Shown piece by piece: positions 16,163 to 24,835 of a stretch of DNA of 64,000 bases; positions within the stretch are counted from its first letter, which is position 1; each line of letters opens with the position of its first letter. The stretch is from positions 1-64,000 of the forward strand of contig JAJEHN010000019.1 in NCBI GenBank assembly GCA_022823665.1, given 5' to 3'. This DNA is from Thermoanaerobaculia bacterium (GTDB lineage Bacteria; Acidobacteriota; Thermoanaerobaculia; Multivoradales; Multivoraceae). Made by a program: the position numbers and the translations under genes. The notes beneath the pieces were generated by a model that did not search any database, was not told the origin of the DNA, and saw only the letters and a program-made list of their open reading frames with translations.

Positions 16163-18769
16163 CTATTGCCTCAGCAGATCCGGCAGTTTCGTCTTCCATT
16201 CGCTCATCAGGATGAGCGCGCACTGAACGGTCGCGCCCTTCTCCATGACCAGTTCGAGTTCCCCGGCTGGCGTATAGTCGTCCCAAGCGAAGCTGCCGGA
16301 CAGGAAGGACAGCACGTCCCGTTTGTAGTCGGTGTCGAGATTGTCGAGGTAGTCTCCCTTCGTCTCGAGAACAGCGATGCGTTCAGCGGCACCATCGCTC
16401 CGTACGGCGAAGATGAAATCGGGATAGATCCTGCCCTTTCTCCAGCCCTGAATGCCATAATGCGAGCGGGCCACGTTGCGGTGCCACCAAGTGAGGGTCG
16501 TCTCCCCGTCGAGATAGACGGCGACTTCCCGTTCGTCCCTGTTCATTTCACTCTCGTACACCGGTGCGAACAGACTCTTCTGAAGGGGGCCGCCGGTCCC
16601 GCTCACGAGTTGGCGGGCGTCCGGCGGCTGGGTCGTGTCGACGTGAGAGGGCATGCGCCAATTCCGACCGTCGAGACGCAGGCGGAACTGAATGCGCCCG
16701 TCGGCCACTTCGTTCTTGAACAGCCCCTCGGCCCGCACGTCGCGCGCTTTGGCAAGTTCCTTGCGCACCTTCTCCACAATAAGCGAGGCGATTCCCCCGA
16801 TCTGCGTGTCACCAAAACCGCGGTCGCGAAGGGAGTCGAGAAGGCGGCCGACGACCTCGCGCCCCACGAACGGGTTCGGCACGATGTCCAGAATCATGCG
16901 AACCGCATGGGCCGGGTCGAAGCGGAGTACTTCATCGCCCGGGGCGACCGTCTCCTTGGCGAACTGTTCGCCGCGTTCCTCCGTCAGCGTGATTCGCTGC
17001 AACTGGGTGTCGGCGGCTTGGGCATTCTCCGGAATGCACGCCGCGATGCGCGTCGGGTCGAATCCCCGCCAGTCTATGCGGGAAAGAACATCCGTCTCGT
17101 AGTCGAGTTCGCGCATCTGGCCGTCGTCCTGCACCATGACCTTCGGCAGGTAGATCCGGGTGAATGCGAACTCGGGGCGGCGGTCGATCCAACGGCTGCC
17201 GTGGGCTGACGCGCTGCCGTCCTCCTCCGATACCTCCAGCACTAGATCGCCGAGTCCGTCCCGCTCCAGTCCCTTCTTGATCGCCCCCACCACCGCACCC
17301 GTCTCCGCGTGGTGCGTGACGATGTGGCACTCGTCAAGCGCCTCGACGCCAGTCTTCATCGCGCCCGGTTGGCGCAGGATGCGGCCCACCAACTGGGTCA
17401 TCGCGTTCTTGTTCGTGCTGGCAGCCAGCGCGCAGAGCACATAGGCGAAGGGGCAGTCCCACCCTTCCTGCAGAGCCTGTTTCGTGATGATCGCCCGCAC
17501 CCGGTTCGTCGGTGCCAGAAGATCCTGGTTCTCAGGCTGCTTCAGGTCGTTCTTCTCGGCGGTCTTGATGGCCACCTCCGCCTCGTCGAAACCAGCCGTC
17601 AGAAGCCAGTCCTTCACGTCGTCTGCGTGAATATGGCCGCTTCCCCGCTGGTCCGCCCCCGTCCGCTCGACCTGAACCAGCATGATGGGGCGGAGGTAAC
17701 GGTTCGCGTCCGCCCGGAGCCTGTCGGCCTCGGCCTGAAGTGCGTTCAGCTTGCCAAGCCCGGCGTTCAGTGTCGCCCGCCAATCGGTGCCCTGACGCGG
17801 TTCCAGGTTGAGGGGCATCTTGATCATGCCCTCGCGATCCAGCTCGCGCCCGGTGACCTCGACCAGCAGATTGGCGAAGCGCCCGGGCCGCGGGTTCCTG
17901 CCGCCCCGAGCCTTCACGTCCTTCGGAGTCGCCGTGAGTTCCAGCACCAAACACGGATTGAGGTCATACAGCGTGTTGAAGGCTAGGTCCGAGATCGCCC
18001 GATGCCCCTCATCCAGAACCACCAAGGGGCGGATGATCCGCAGGGCGTTGCCGAGGGAGTCCTTGACCATCGAGAACAGCCTGCCGCCGTAGGCGCCGAG
18101 GTTCGGAGTCCCTTCCAGCACCTTCCGATGCGCCTGCTGCTCACCCTCCGGTGGGAAGAAGCCGTGCACATCGCCCCGATCCTGGAACATCTTCAGAGGG
18201 TCCTGATCCCTGCGGTTCGCCGACTGCAGCATCAGTAGCATGACGCACAGATTGCCCTGGACGTCCCGCGCGTCGAGGCGGTCCGTCTTCTCCATGATGC
18301 GCACCCGCCCGGCCGCAGCCCGGTCGAGGGCTAGCCGGTAGGGGTGCTGGCGGTCCCTCAAGTGCTTCAGAGTCTGACTGTAGATCGCCTCGTTCGGCAC
18401 CATCCACAACACGAAACCGGTGTTTCGCTCTAGATAGCGGCCCATGATCCGCGAAACGCCGGACACGGCCAGCCAAGTCTTGCCGCCGCCCGTCGGCACC
18501 TTAAGCACCGCATTCGGCACCGAGCGACCACACCCGTCCTTGCGCGGCGAGAACGGGACGTTTCTGCGCGACTCCGGCAACCTGCCGCTACCCTTCAGTT
18601 CACCCCATGCGGCCTCCGCGAAGTCAGGTGCCTCCAGGTCCAGCTCTGGGTGAGTAGCCGCCAGTTCCAGTACGCCGTCCGCTTTCTGCTTCTTTACCCT
18701 CAACTGGTCGATCCAGGCATCAAGCGTGCCGAGCACCCGGTCCTGGTACTCCAGTTGACGGAACCTCAT
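16163..18769 (-). CDS. res: Type III restriction enzyme, Res subunit
   Basis: An 868-residue helicase-nuclease. Walker A is VPTGGGKTW (residues 91-99), motif II is VVLDEGHRA, motif III is LTATP, and the C-terminal helicase motif is QLVGRILRQPG. The C-terminal PD-(D/E)XK endonuclease is IYPDFIF followed by VLETKGDYLD. Together these match Res of type III systems, which translocates or diffuses on DNA and cuts when two unmethylated sites are met. It starts 7 bp after the mod stop. All key motifs look intact, so the system should be active. Confidence 0.92.
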   Translation of the reverse strand: MRFRQLEYQDRVLGTLDAWIDQLRVKKQKADGVLELAATHPELDLEAPDFAEAAWGELKGSGRLPESRRNVPFSPRKDGCGRSVPNAVLKVPTGGGKTWLAVSGVSRIMGRYLERNTGFVLWMVPNEAIYSQTLKHLRDRQHPYRLALDRAAAGRVRIMEKTDRLDARDVQGNLCVMLLMLQSANRRDQDPLKMFQDRGDVHGFFPPEGEQQAHRKVLEGTPNLGAYGGRLFSMVKDSLGNALRIIRPLVVLDEGHRAISDLAFNTLYDLNPCLVLELTATPKDVKARGGRNPRPGRFANLLVEVTGRELDREGMIKMPLNLEPRQGTDWRATLNAGLGKLNALQAEADRLRADANRYLRPIMLVQVERTGADQRGSGHIHADDVKDWLLTAGFDEAEVAIKTAEKNDLKQPENQDLLAPTNRVRAIITKQALQEGWDCPFAYVLCALAASTNKNAMTQLVGRILRQPGAMKTGVEALDECHIVTHHAETGAVVGAIKKGLERDGLGDLVLEVSEEDGSASAHGSRWIDRRPEFAFTRIYLPKVMVQDDGQMRELDYETDVLSRIDWRGFDPTRIAACIPENAQAADTQLQRITLTEERGEQFAKETVAPGDEVLRFDPAHAVRMILDIVPNPFVGREVVGRLLDSLRDRGFGDTQIGGIASLIVEKVRKELAKARDVRAEGLFKNEVADGRIQFRLRLDGRNWRMPSHVDTTQPPDARQLVSGTGGPLQKSLFAPVYESEMNRDEREVAVYLDGETTLTWWHRNVARSHYGIQGWRKGRIYPDFIFAVRSDGAAERIAVLETKGDYLDNLDTDYKRDVLSFLSGSFAWDDYTPAGELELVMEKGATVQCALILMSEWKTKLPDLLRQ

Positions 18770-18776
18770 AGGAAGC

Positions 18777-20588
18777 TCAGGTCCGGTCGATGCGGTAAAG
18801 AGCGAAGGGCAGAGGCGCGAACTCCACCGGAATGTTCTGCTCGTCGAGCATCTTCTGGCTGACGTAACGCGCCGAAGCGAAGACCAGGTGGCGCTTGTCT
18901 AAATCCGTAGCCGCGAAAGCGCGGGCGCGCGTCAGCGTCAAAGCAGCTGCCGGGGACTTGAGCCAGTCCAGGTCTGGCTTGTAGATCAGCCAGATATGTT
19001 GATCGCCGGCCTGCCCGAGGTAGGAACTCGCCTCCCGCAGCGACTCGGGCGTAAGCGCTCGGTTCGTCGCCATGTGGAAGAGCGCCGCGCCGAGCCCCGC
19101 ATAGGGCGGCAGATTCTCTCCCGTCAGCACCTTGTCGAGTTCCACTGGGTCGCCAAGCGTGCAGTATGTGAACGAACCGCCTAGCCCTTCTGCCCGCTCG
19201 GCCACGTCCTTCTCTCCCGTGACGACCAGTTCGCCCTTCTTGATCTCCCTCTTGATCCTGTCGTACTCGTGCCCATGCAGGTTCTCGATGGCCTCTACCT
19301 CACCCGGCAATTTCTGGGACTTCAGCCTCAACCAAGTGACCTTCTCCCGCATTAGCTCTGTCTTCCGCTTACCGGAGAAGGCGTACCCTTTAATCACCCG
19401 CCTGACCCGCTCCGCCGTAACCCGGTCGGCGTAGTCCTCCATCTCAACGAGGATGAAACGGCGATTGCCGTCGTCGCGCCTGTTGGCCTCCAGGACTGCC
19501 TGAGCTGTCGCGCCCGAGCCAGCGAAAGAGTCCAGCACGACTGAGTGCCGATGAGTCGCGATATCCAACATCCTCCGCACCAAGCTCACCGGTTTGGGGG
19601 TAATGAACTCACAGTCGTCACCAAGAATGTTGAGGATCTCTTTCTTCGCGTCCTGATTGCCCCCAACATCCCTGTAGGGCCACCAAGTTCGGGCGATGAT
19701 CTCGTCGCGGCCGTCCGACAGATACGCCTTAACCGTCGGCATAGCGTTTCCGTCTCTTCCGAAGTAGATCCGCCCCCTTCTTCTCTCGGTGTCAAACACA
19801 TGCTCGGGTAGGGCCCAGTGACGCCCGGCGCTCGGCCTCAGAGAGCGACCGGAGGGAAGTGTAACGCTGTACCGGTATTGCGCACGCTTCTCGGCGTCCT
19901 CCGTCCGCACATCTAACGGAAAGGTCCGCCATGGTCCTTTCGGGTCGTTATCGGGATTCTTGTACCTACCAAGTTGCTCGTCGCTCTTCGGTATGAGATT
20001 CCATCCTCCTGCCTCGAAGGCGGATTTGCGTTTCGCATAGCAGAGGATGTAGTCCGTGTCGTCACTAACAACTCTGCTGTTGCTCTTGGGCGTATAGGTC
20101 TTTTCCCAAGCAATTACGGCGACGAAATTGTCTTCACCGAACACCTCGTCCAACAAGTGTCGGAATCGATGCAACTCGCCACGATCAATGGTTGCCCAAA
20201 AACTCCCGTTGGCCGCCAACAAATCGTGAAGCAGGCGCAACCTCGGCCACATCATCGCGCACCACTTATCGTGTCGAAGCCCGTCCTCCACGCCCACAGG
20301 GTTCGAGTTGAGCCACTCCCTGATCATCGGAGCGTTGACGTTGTCGTTGTAACACCACCCCTCGTTGCCTGTGTTGTAGGGCGGGTCGATGAAAATGCAG
20401 TCCACCTTCTCGGCGTAGAGGGGCAACAGTGCCTTCAGGGCGTGGAGATTGTCGCCGCGGATGATCAGGTTCCCGTCGAGGGACGCCTTCCCGATGCCCT
20501 TGTCGGCGTGCATGACCAAGGGCCGAAAGGGCACGGACAAGTGGTGGTTGTAGACGAACTCCTTGCCCTTGAAGTTCAGTTCGGTCAT
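18777..20588 (-). CDS. mod: Type III adenine-specific DNA methyltransferase, Mod
   Basis: A 603-residue beta-class N6-adenine methyltransferase. Motif IV is DPPYNTG (about residue 70) with the target-binding block after it, and the SAM motif is DSFAGSGATAQ (about residue 360). This order (IV before I) is that of type III Mod proteins. The central region between them is the target recognition domain. It both methylates the host DNA and supplies site recognition to Res, encoded directly downstream on the same strand. The recognition sequence cannot be read from the protein. Confidence 0.92.
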   Translation of the reverse strand: MTELNFKGKEFVYNHHLSVPFRPLVMHADKGIGKASLDGNLIIRGDNLHALKALLPLYAEKVDCIFIDPPYNTGNEGWCYNDNVNAPMIREWLNSNPVGVEDGLRHDKWCAMMWPRLRLLHDLLAANGSFWATIDRGELHRFRHLLDEVFGEDNFVAVIAWEKTYTPKSNSRVVSDDTDYILCYAKRKSAFEAGGWNLIPKSDEQLGRYKNPDNDPKGPWRTFPLDVRTEDAEKRAQYRYSVTLPSGRSLRPSAGRHWALPEHVFDTERRRGRIYFGRDGNAMPTVKAYLSDGRDEIIARTWWPYRDVGGNQDAKKEILNILGDDCEFITPKPVSLVRRMLDIATHRHSVVLDSFAGSGATAQAVLEANRRDDGNRRFILVEMEDYADRVTAERVRRVIKGYAFSGKRKTELMREKVTWLRLKSQKLPGEVEAIENLHGHEYDRIKREIKKGELVVTGEKDVAERAEGLGGSFTYCTLGDPVELDKVLTGENLPPYAGLGAALFHMATNRALTPESLREASSYLGQAGDQHIWLIYKPDLDWLKSPAAALTLTRARAFAATDLDKRHLVFASARYVSQKMLDEQNIPVEFAPLPFALYRIDRT

Positions 20589-20932
20589 GGGCGGAACCCG
20601 CCGGACCGGTGATTCAAGCTCCGCGCGGCGCAGACTCCAGAGAGCGGCTCGGAATGGCGTGCTCCGGTGGCGATCAGGGCGTTCACGGGACGTGCGGACT
20701 CAGGGCGAGGGGTTGTGGTGCCGGCTGGCGGGCGATGCGACCGATTGTAGTGGACTAGCCTCACAGGACCAGCGCCGGGGGCCGCCCTCGCACCCGCGGC
20801 GGGCGCGCGCACACCGCCGACTCTCTCGCCCGAGGCCGAGCGGTACATCCGGACCCCCTAGACGACATCAGTCGTCCGGCCTTACAGACGAAGACGACCG
20901 GATCAGGGAGCGCTCACAAACCAGGCGGGCCG
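20589..20932. other. Intergenic region between mod and the ubiquitin-like operon
   Basis: 344 bp with no credible gene; the open frames here are short and of low-complexity composition. A perfect 6-bp hairpin, GACGAC-ATCA-GTCGTC, lies at 20861-20876, just past the JAB-E1 stop, and may mark the end of that transcript, though it lacks a T-run. The mod promoter should lie nearer 20600-20750. Confidence 0.5.
20861..20876 (-). terminator. Possible terminator hairpin after the JAB-E1 gene
   Basis: Perfect inverted repeat GACGAC-ATCA-GTCGTC, 56 bp downstream of the JAB-E1 stop in its direction of transcription. No run of T follows, so intrinsic termination is uncertain. Confidence 0.3.
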
Positions 20933-22435
20933 TCAAGGAACGAAGGCGGCCAAGGCTCGGCCGAGCCTCATCCGGATCCGCCGGCTCGAGTGCACCAAGC
21001 GCCGGCCTAAGGAGTCGGGCATCTCTTCGGCAAATTTGTAGCTTGGCCGACCATCTCTGCCGAGCCCGAGCCGGTTAGTCGCGAACTCACAGCTCGCCAC
21101 ACACCGACCGGGATGCTCGAACGGCTTGGTCTTCCCCTCGACGAAGCGGTGCTCGAACGACCACCCGCCACCCGTGGGTGCACCGTCGTGCCACCAATTC
21201 TCGCCGACCAGGTAGCGCACCAGCATCCGGATCTCCTCGGCGGCAACCACATTGCAGAAGGCGATCGTGTTCTGGCCCGGTTCCGGGCCATCATCCTCCT
21301 CATCATCGTCGATGTAGCGACCCCGGCGCCTGGTCCCCATTCGTTCATCTTGAGCGGCGGCGCTGGTGTACTGACCCCGGCAACGCAGGCACTGCATGCC
21401 CGGGCCGACAAGGTGAGCGCACCACTTCGCGGATAGCAGGCGGTCAGTCGAGTCCACCAGAACGCCGCCGTCAATCAACGGCAGGCAGTTCGCATAGGCG
21501 ACGTGGTTGAGAACCTCGCGTGCCTCCGCATTGTCGACGCAGGAGACGATCACATCCGCGTCCGCGGCCAGGCGATACGCCCGTTCCGTCCGAATCGAGT
21601 GAGGCACGGGTCGCACGACCATCCTTCGTGCGGTGCCAACTCTCCGAAGGTGATTGGCCGCTACTTCAGCCTTGCCGACACCCAGGCAGTGGCGGTCGGC
21701 GTAGACAAGCCGATCCAGGTTCCCTTCCTCGACGAAGTCAGGGTCGATGATGGTTATCTCCTCGAAGCCGGTGCGCGCGAGCGACTCCAGCACGATCGAA
21801 CCCACACTCCCCGCGCCAACTACACACACATGAGTTCGAGCCAGCCTTGCCTGCGCCTCGGTGCCCCAGCAGTCGAGCGTGCGCACGAGGCTCGCACGCC
21901 GCTGGTAAGGAGCGTGCACGTAGGGTGGCCAATCAGACCTTGTATGGCGTAGCCCGACGCGTCGTACGTCCGTGCAGTGGGTTGGCGCGAGGCGACCGTC
22001 TCCTGGCTCTTCCCAGAACCGCGCGCTCCAAATGCCGTCCGAACCCATCGTCAGGCCGAGCAGCGGCAGCTCGGTCTCGCGGACGAACGGCGCGATGATG
22101 TCGCGCTCCGTGTCGTGGTCCACGGCACTGAGCGCCTGCCAGCCAGGACCCGGATGGCTGTGCAGAACGGCCACGCCCGCCCCGACCTCTAGCGCCCTAT
22201 CCAGCACTCGATTGAGGTATTGGCCCTGCACGGTGACGTTGCCGTGCAAGTCGCGGTCTCCCTCTTCGGGCAGGACGACCGCACTCAGGATCCCGGTGTA
22301 CCGGTTGAACCCGTCGCCAGGCCGCCACAGGGCCAAGCAAGCCTCCTCTTGCCAGCCGCCACGCCGGAATCCGCTTAGCAGATGTTCCGCGAGCCGCCGG
22401 TGCAGCTCCTCGCGCAGCACAACTCGATGCTTCAC
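20933..22435 (-). CDS. JAB deubiquitinase-like peptidase fused to ThiF/E1-like enzyme
   Basis: A 500-residue fusion. Residues 1-150 form a JAB/MPN metallopeptidase: the zinc motif HSHPG has H92 and H94, with S103 and D106 downstream and a candidate glutamate at 30-31. Residues about 180-450 form an adenylating E1/ThiF fold: VVGAGSVGS (206-213), DPDFVEEGNLDR (231-242), SCVDN (298-302), and two cysteine pairs, C349/C352 and C445/C449, likely binding zinc. It should activate the UBL by adenylation and process or remove it with the JAB domain. It overlaps the E2-like gene by 4 bp. The thioester cysteine of the E1 half could not be assigned. Confidence 0.9.
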   Translation of the reverse strand: MKHRVVLREELHRRLAEHLLSGFRRGGWQEEACLALWRPGDGFNRYTGILSAVVLPEEGDRDLHGNVTVQGQYLNRVLDRALEVGAGVAVLHSHPGPGWQALSAVDHDTERDIIAPFVRETELPLLGLTMGSDGIWSARFWEEPGDGRLAPTHCTDVRRVGLRHTRSDWPPYVHAPYQRRASLVRTLDCWGTEAQARLARTHVCVVGAGSVGSIVLESLARTGFEEITIIDPDFVEEGNLDRLVYADRHCLGVGKAEVAANHLRRVGTARRMVVRPVPHSIRTERAYRLAADADVIVSCVDNAEAREVLNHVAYANCLPLIDGGVLVDSTDRLLSAKWCAHLVGPGMQCLRCRGQYTSAAAQDERMGTRRRGRYIDDDEEDDGPEPGQNTIAFCNVVAAEEIRMLVRYLVGENWWHDGAPTGGGWSFEHRFVEGKTKPFEHPGRCVASCEFATNRLGLGRDGRPSYKFAEEMPDSLGRRLVHSSRRIRMRLGRALAAFVP

Positions 22436-22860
22436 CGTGCCTTCCAGATCCTGCGGATGTGCCGCTCAAGGTACGTCTTCATGTTCTTCCCGTCGGCAGT
22501 GTCGACCTGGTCCCAGAAGTCGCTCGGCGGAGCGCTAATCGCCATCCACGTGCGACCGTCTTCGCACTCGTAGTGCGCGACCACGCCACGTGAACGTGAT
22601 CCCTTGACCTGCTCGGCCAAAACGGAATCCGGAGGCGACAGGTACACCCAATGCGGCGCTACTTCGGGCCACCTCCCCTCCTGCTGATCATGCACGGCCA
22701 AGGCCAACGCGACGGTTTCCCCAGCCCGACTGCCGTCTTGGATCGCGTACTCGAACCAGACTCCGTCGGCTCCACCGCGTTCAAGGGGCACCTTGAACGC
22801 CTCCGGGCGATAGCCCAAATCGGTGAGTCCAACCGCCATGCGCTCCGAGTTGCTGTTCAC
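22432..22860 (-). CDS. E2/UBC-like protein (prokaryotic E2 family E type)
   Basis: A 142-residue protein. The block RWPEVAPHWVYLSPP (residues 63-77) matches the proline-rich strand-loop of prokaryotic E2-family-E proteins, and a C-terminal helix (KTYLERHIRRIWK) closes the fold. There is a single cysteine, C99 in HYECEDG, which is therefore the obvious candidate for carrying the UBL, although its place relative to the canonical E2 site needs structural alignment. The gene overlaps both neighbours by 4 bp (ATGA), placing it between UBL and JAB-E1 in one operon. Confidence 0.8.
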   Translation of the reverse strand: MNSNSERMAVGLTDLGYRPEAFKVPLERGGADGVWFEYAIQDGSRAGETVALALAVHDQQEGRWPEVAPHWVYLSPPDSVLAEQVKGSRSRGVVAHYECEDGRTWMAISAPPSDFWDQVDTADGKNMKTYLERHIRRIWKAR

Positions 22861-23096
22861 GCGAACGGCGCCCCTTTCTTCGGCGCCGCACGAAACACGT
22901 TGTACTTGTCGAGTTCCACGGTCTGCCCCGACACGAACGTGACGTCCGACTCCGGCACCGTCAGCTCATATCCGGTCTTGTCCGGATCTTGGCCAATCGC
23001 CTTCCCCTTGAACGCCTGCCGAAGCAACACCGCCGCGTCGACCGCCCGCTCCTCCGAGAAGAACGTCTCGCCGTTCACCTTGAACTCGTACTTCAT
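22857..23096 (-). CDS. Ubiquitin-like protein (multi-ubiquitin-domain type, single unit)
   Basis: A 79-residue protein, first in the operon. It starts KYEFKVNGETFF, then a helix-like AVDAAVLLRQAF, then GYELTV and VELDKYNVFRAAPKK. This order of strands resembles the prokaryotic multi-ubiquitin (beta-grasp) domain, here as one copy. The C terminus ends KKG-APFA, so G75 is followed by four residues. If G75 is the conjugated residue, the JAB domain of the downstream fusion would have to remove that tail. No C-terminal Gly-Gly is present. The identification rests mainly on operon context and weak sequence pattern. Confidence 0.75.
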   Translation of the reverse strand: MKYEFKVNGETFFSEERAVDAAVLLRQAFKGKAIGQDPDKTGYELTVPESDVTFVSGQTVELDKYNVFRAAPKKGAPFA

Positions 23097-23187
23097 TGCT
23101 ATCCCCCTTCTCGTCTAGCATCCGGCCACACCGCCCTCGCCTACAACGACCAAGTCAGCGGTGTGGCGCCATCCAGAGGTTTACAGT

Positions 23188-23199
23188 ACCATAGATGGT
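23188..23199. promoter_or_regulatory. Perfect palindrome in the divergent control region
   Basis: ACCAT-AG-ATGGT, a perfect inverted repeat between the UBL operon (leftward) and the HTH-ImmA/IrrE gene (rightward). It is a candidate half of an HTH operator. Confidence 0.45.
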
Positions 23200-23208
23200 G
23201 CTCGGTTT

Positions 23209-23225
23209 GTCAACCACCTGTTGAC
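23209..23225. promoter_or_regulatory. Perfect palindrome overlapping a TTGACA -35 box
   Basis: GTCAAC-CACCT-GTTGAC, perfect 6-bp arms. On the minus strand its edge forms TTGACA (23213-23208), a consensus -35 for the UBL operon, with a weak -10 about 17 bp on. It ends 19 bp before the HTH gene start, so a bound regulator could block both directions. Confidence 0.55.
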
Positions 23226-23244
23226 GTGAAGGAGGAACCGGCCC

Positions 23245-24324
23245 ATGTTCGGACAACGACTCCGCCTAGCTCGCAAGCGTGCAGGCCTCTCCATGCGGTC
23301 ACTTGCCGACCAGATGAGCCCGAAGATCTCGGCCCAGGCGATCAGCAAGTACGAGGCCGGCAAGATGCTGCCATCCTCGGCTGTGCTGGTCGCTCTCGGC
23401 AAAGCGCTCGATGTCTCCCTGGACTTCCTCATGAGCGCACAGGTCGAAGAACTCGATGGCCTCGAATTCCGGAAGCACTCGAGGACGTCCGCCCGGGACC
23501 GCGCCAGGGCAGAGGCGATCCTGATTGACAATCTTGAGCGCTATCTGGCGATCGAGCACATCCTCGATGTCCCCGGCAGCGTCGAGTGGGCGGAGCAACG
23601 CCGCTACGACAGCGTCGCCAGCACCACCGAGATCGACGACAAGGCGGACGCGCTCCGCAACGCCTGGCAGCTCGGCCTGGATCCCATTCCCAGCCTGTGT
23701 GAGCTGCTCGAAAGCAAGGGCATCAAGGTAGTCGAAGACGACCTCCCCGAGCGCATCAATGGCCTCGCGTGTCGCGTGCTCAGAGACGGCAAGCCAGCCG
23801 CCGAAGCCGTGATCGTCTCCAACCGGATCAGCGTCGAGCGCAAGCGGCTGACGCTTGCCCACGAACTCGCGCACCGGATCATCCGATCCACCGGCAACCC
23901 CGCCATCAAGCTGGAAAAGGCGATGAACCGGTTCGCCGGCGCCTTCCTGATCCCTAGCCAGCACTTGCTCGCCCTAGCCGGCGACCATCGGAGTCGAATC
24001 ACCTACTACGAGATCATGCGTTTGAAGCGCATCTACGGCGTCTCGGCGACGGCCATGCTGATCCGGCTCCAGCAAGTCGGCGTCCTGTCTCCGAGCACCG
24101 TCCAGCACGCCTTCATGACCTACGCGCGCTCCTGGCGCAAGGCGGAGCCAGAGCCAATCCCCCACAACCACGGATTCGCCGCTTTCGAGAGGCCCCGGAG
24201 ATTCCAACGCCTCGTCTCAAGGGCTCTCGGCGAGGAGCTGATTTCACCCGCCCGCGCGGCCGCGCTCCTGAACCAGTCCCTCGACTCCATCGAGCAGCAG
24301 ATCGGGGGCCCGGCGAGCCAGTGA
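23245..24324 (+). CDS. HTH (Xre) regulator fused to ImmA/IrrE metallopeptidase
   Basis: A 359-residue protein. Residues 1-65 are an Xre helix-turn-helix (FGQRLRLARKRAGLSMRSLA, then ISKYEAGKMLP). Residues about 165-230 hold the ImmA/IrrE zinc-peptidase motif HELAH (206-210), followed by a helical C-terminal part. Such proteins repress nearby genes and can be relieved by or act through proteolysis. GTGA overlap couples it to the PIN-domain gene downstream, and it diverges from the UBL operon across a palindromic region. It is the likely regulator of either or both. Confidence 0.9.
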   Translation: MFGQRLRLARKRAGLSMRSLADQMSPKISAQAISKYEAGKMLPSSAVLVALGKALDVSLDFLMSAQVEELDGLEFRKHSRTSARDRARAEAILIDNLERYLAIEHILDVPGSVEWAEQRRYDSVASTTEIDDKADALRNAWQLGLDPIPSLCELLESKGIKVVEDDLPERINGLACRVLRDGKPAAEAVIVSNRISVERKRLTLAHELAHRIIRSTGNPAIKLEKAMNRFAGAFLIPSQHLLALAGDHRSRITYYEIMRLKRIYGVSATAMLIRLQQVGVLSPSTVQHAFMTYARSWRKAEPEPIPHNHGFAAFERPRRFQRLVSRALGEELISPARAAALLNQSLDSIEQQIGGPASQ

Positions 24325-24830
24325 CGTGCGTCATCGTCAACGACGCCTCCTGCTTGATCGACCTCCGCAAAGGAGGTCTACTGGCCGCTATCTGCGAGCT
24401 CCCCTACCGATTCGTGGTCCCCTTGCCGATAAGGGCGTCCGAAGTCCTCGACTTCTCTCAATGCCAGTGGCGACGTCTGGACGACGCCGGCCTGGTCACC
24501 CATGACCTGACATCCGAGGAAGTCGGCCAAGCCCTCGAACTCAAGAAGCGACACCCAGCGCTGTCAGCCAACGACTGCTTCTGCTACATCACTGCACTTA
24601 CTCACGGGGGCATCCTCCTGACTGGCGACGCCCTGTTACGCAGAGTCGCTGCCGGCAACGGCATGCGTGTACACGGTGTGCTTTGGATCGTCGACGAGCT
24701 CGCCACGAGCCGGATCTGTCCCAGGCCAGTACTGAGGAAGGCGTTGAAGGCTTGGCAAACCGACGCCTCCGTATTCCTGCCCGAACAAGAGATCTCGACA
24801 CGACTGGAGCGACTGGCCCGCCTCGAGTAG
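24321..24830 (+). CDS. PIN-domain protein (putative toxin/ribonuclease)
   Basis: A 169-residue protein with a GTG start overlapping the stop of the HTH-ImmA/IrrE gene. It shows a PIN-like acidic set: D8 in IVNDAS, E41 in SEVLD, D85 in SANDCF and D103 in TGDALL. The spacing fits a VapC-like RNase fold with an added C-terminal tail of about 45 residues. Pairing of Xre-COG2856 (ImmA/IrrE) proteins with PIN toxins is a known toxin-antitoxin arrangement. Here it may serve as a toxin guarded by the HTH protein or as the defence effector. Confidence 0.8.
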   Translation: MTCVIVNDASCLIDLRKGGLLAAICELPYRFVVPLPIRASEVLDFSQCQWRRLDDAGLVTHDLTSEEVGQALELKKRHPALSANDCFCYITALTHGGILLTGDALLRRVAAGNGMRVHGVLWIVDELATSRICPRPVLRKALKAWQTDASVFLPEQEISTRLERLARLE

Positions 24831-24835
24831 CGCTG

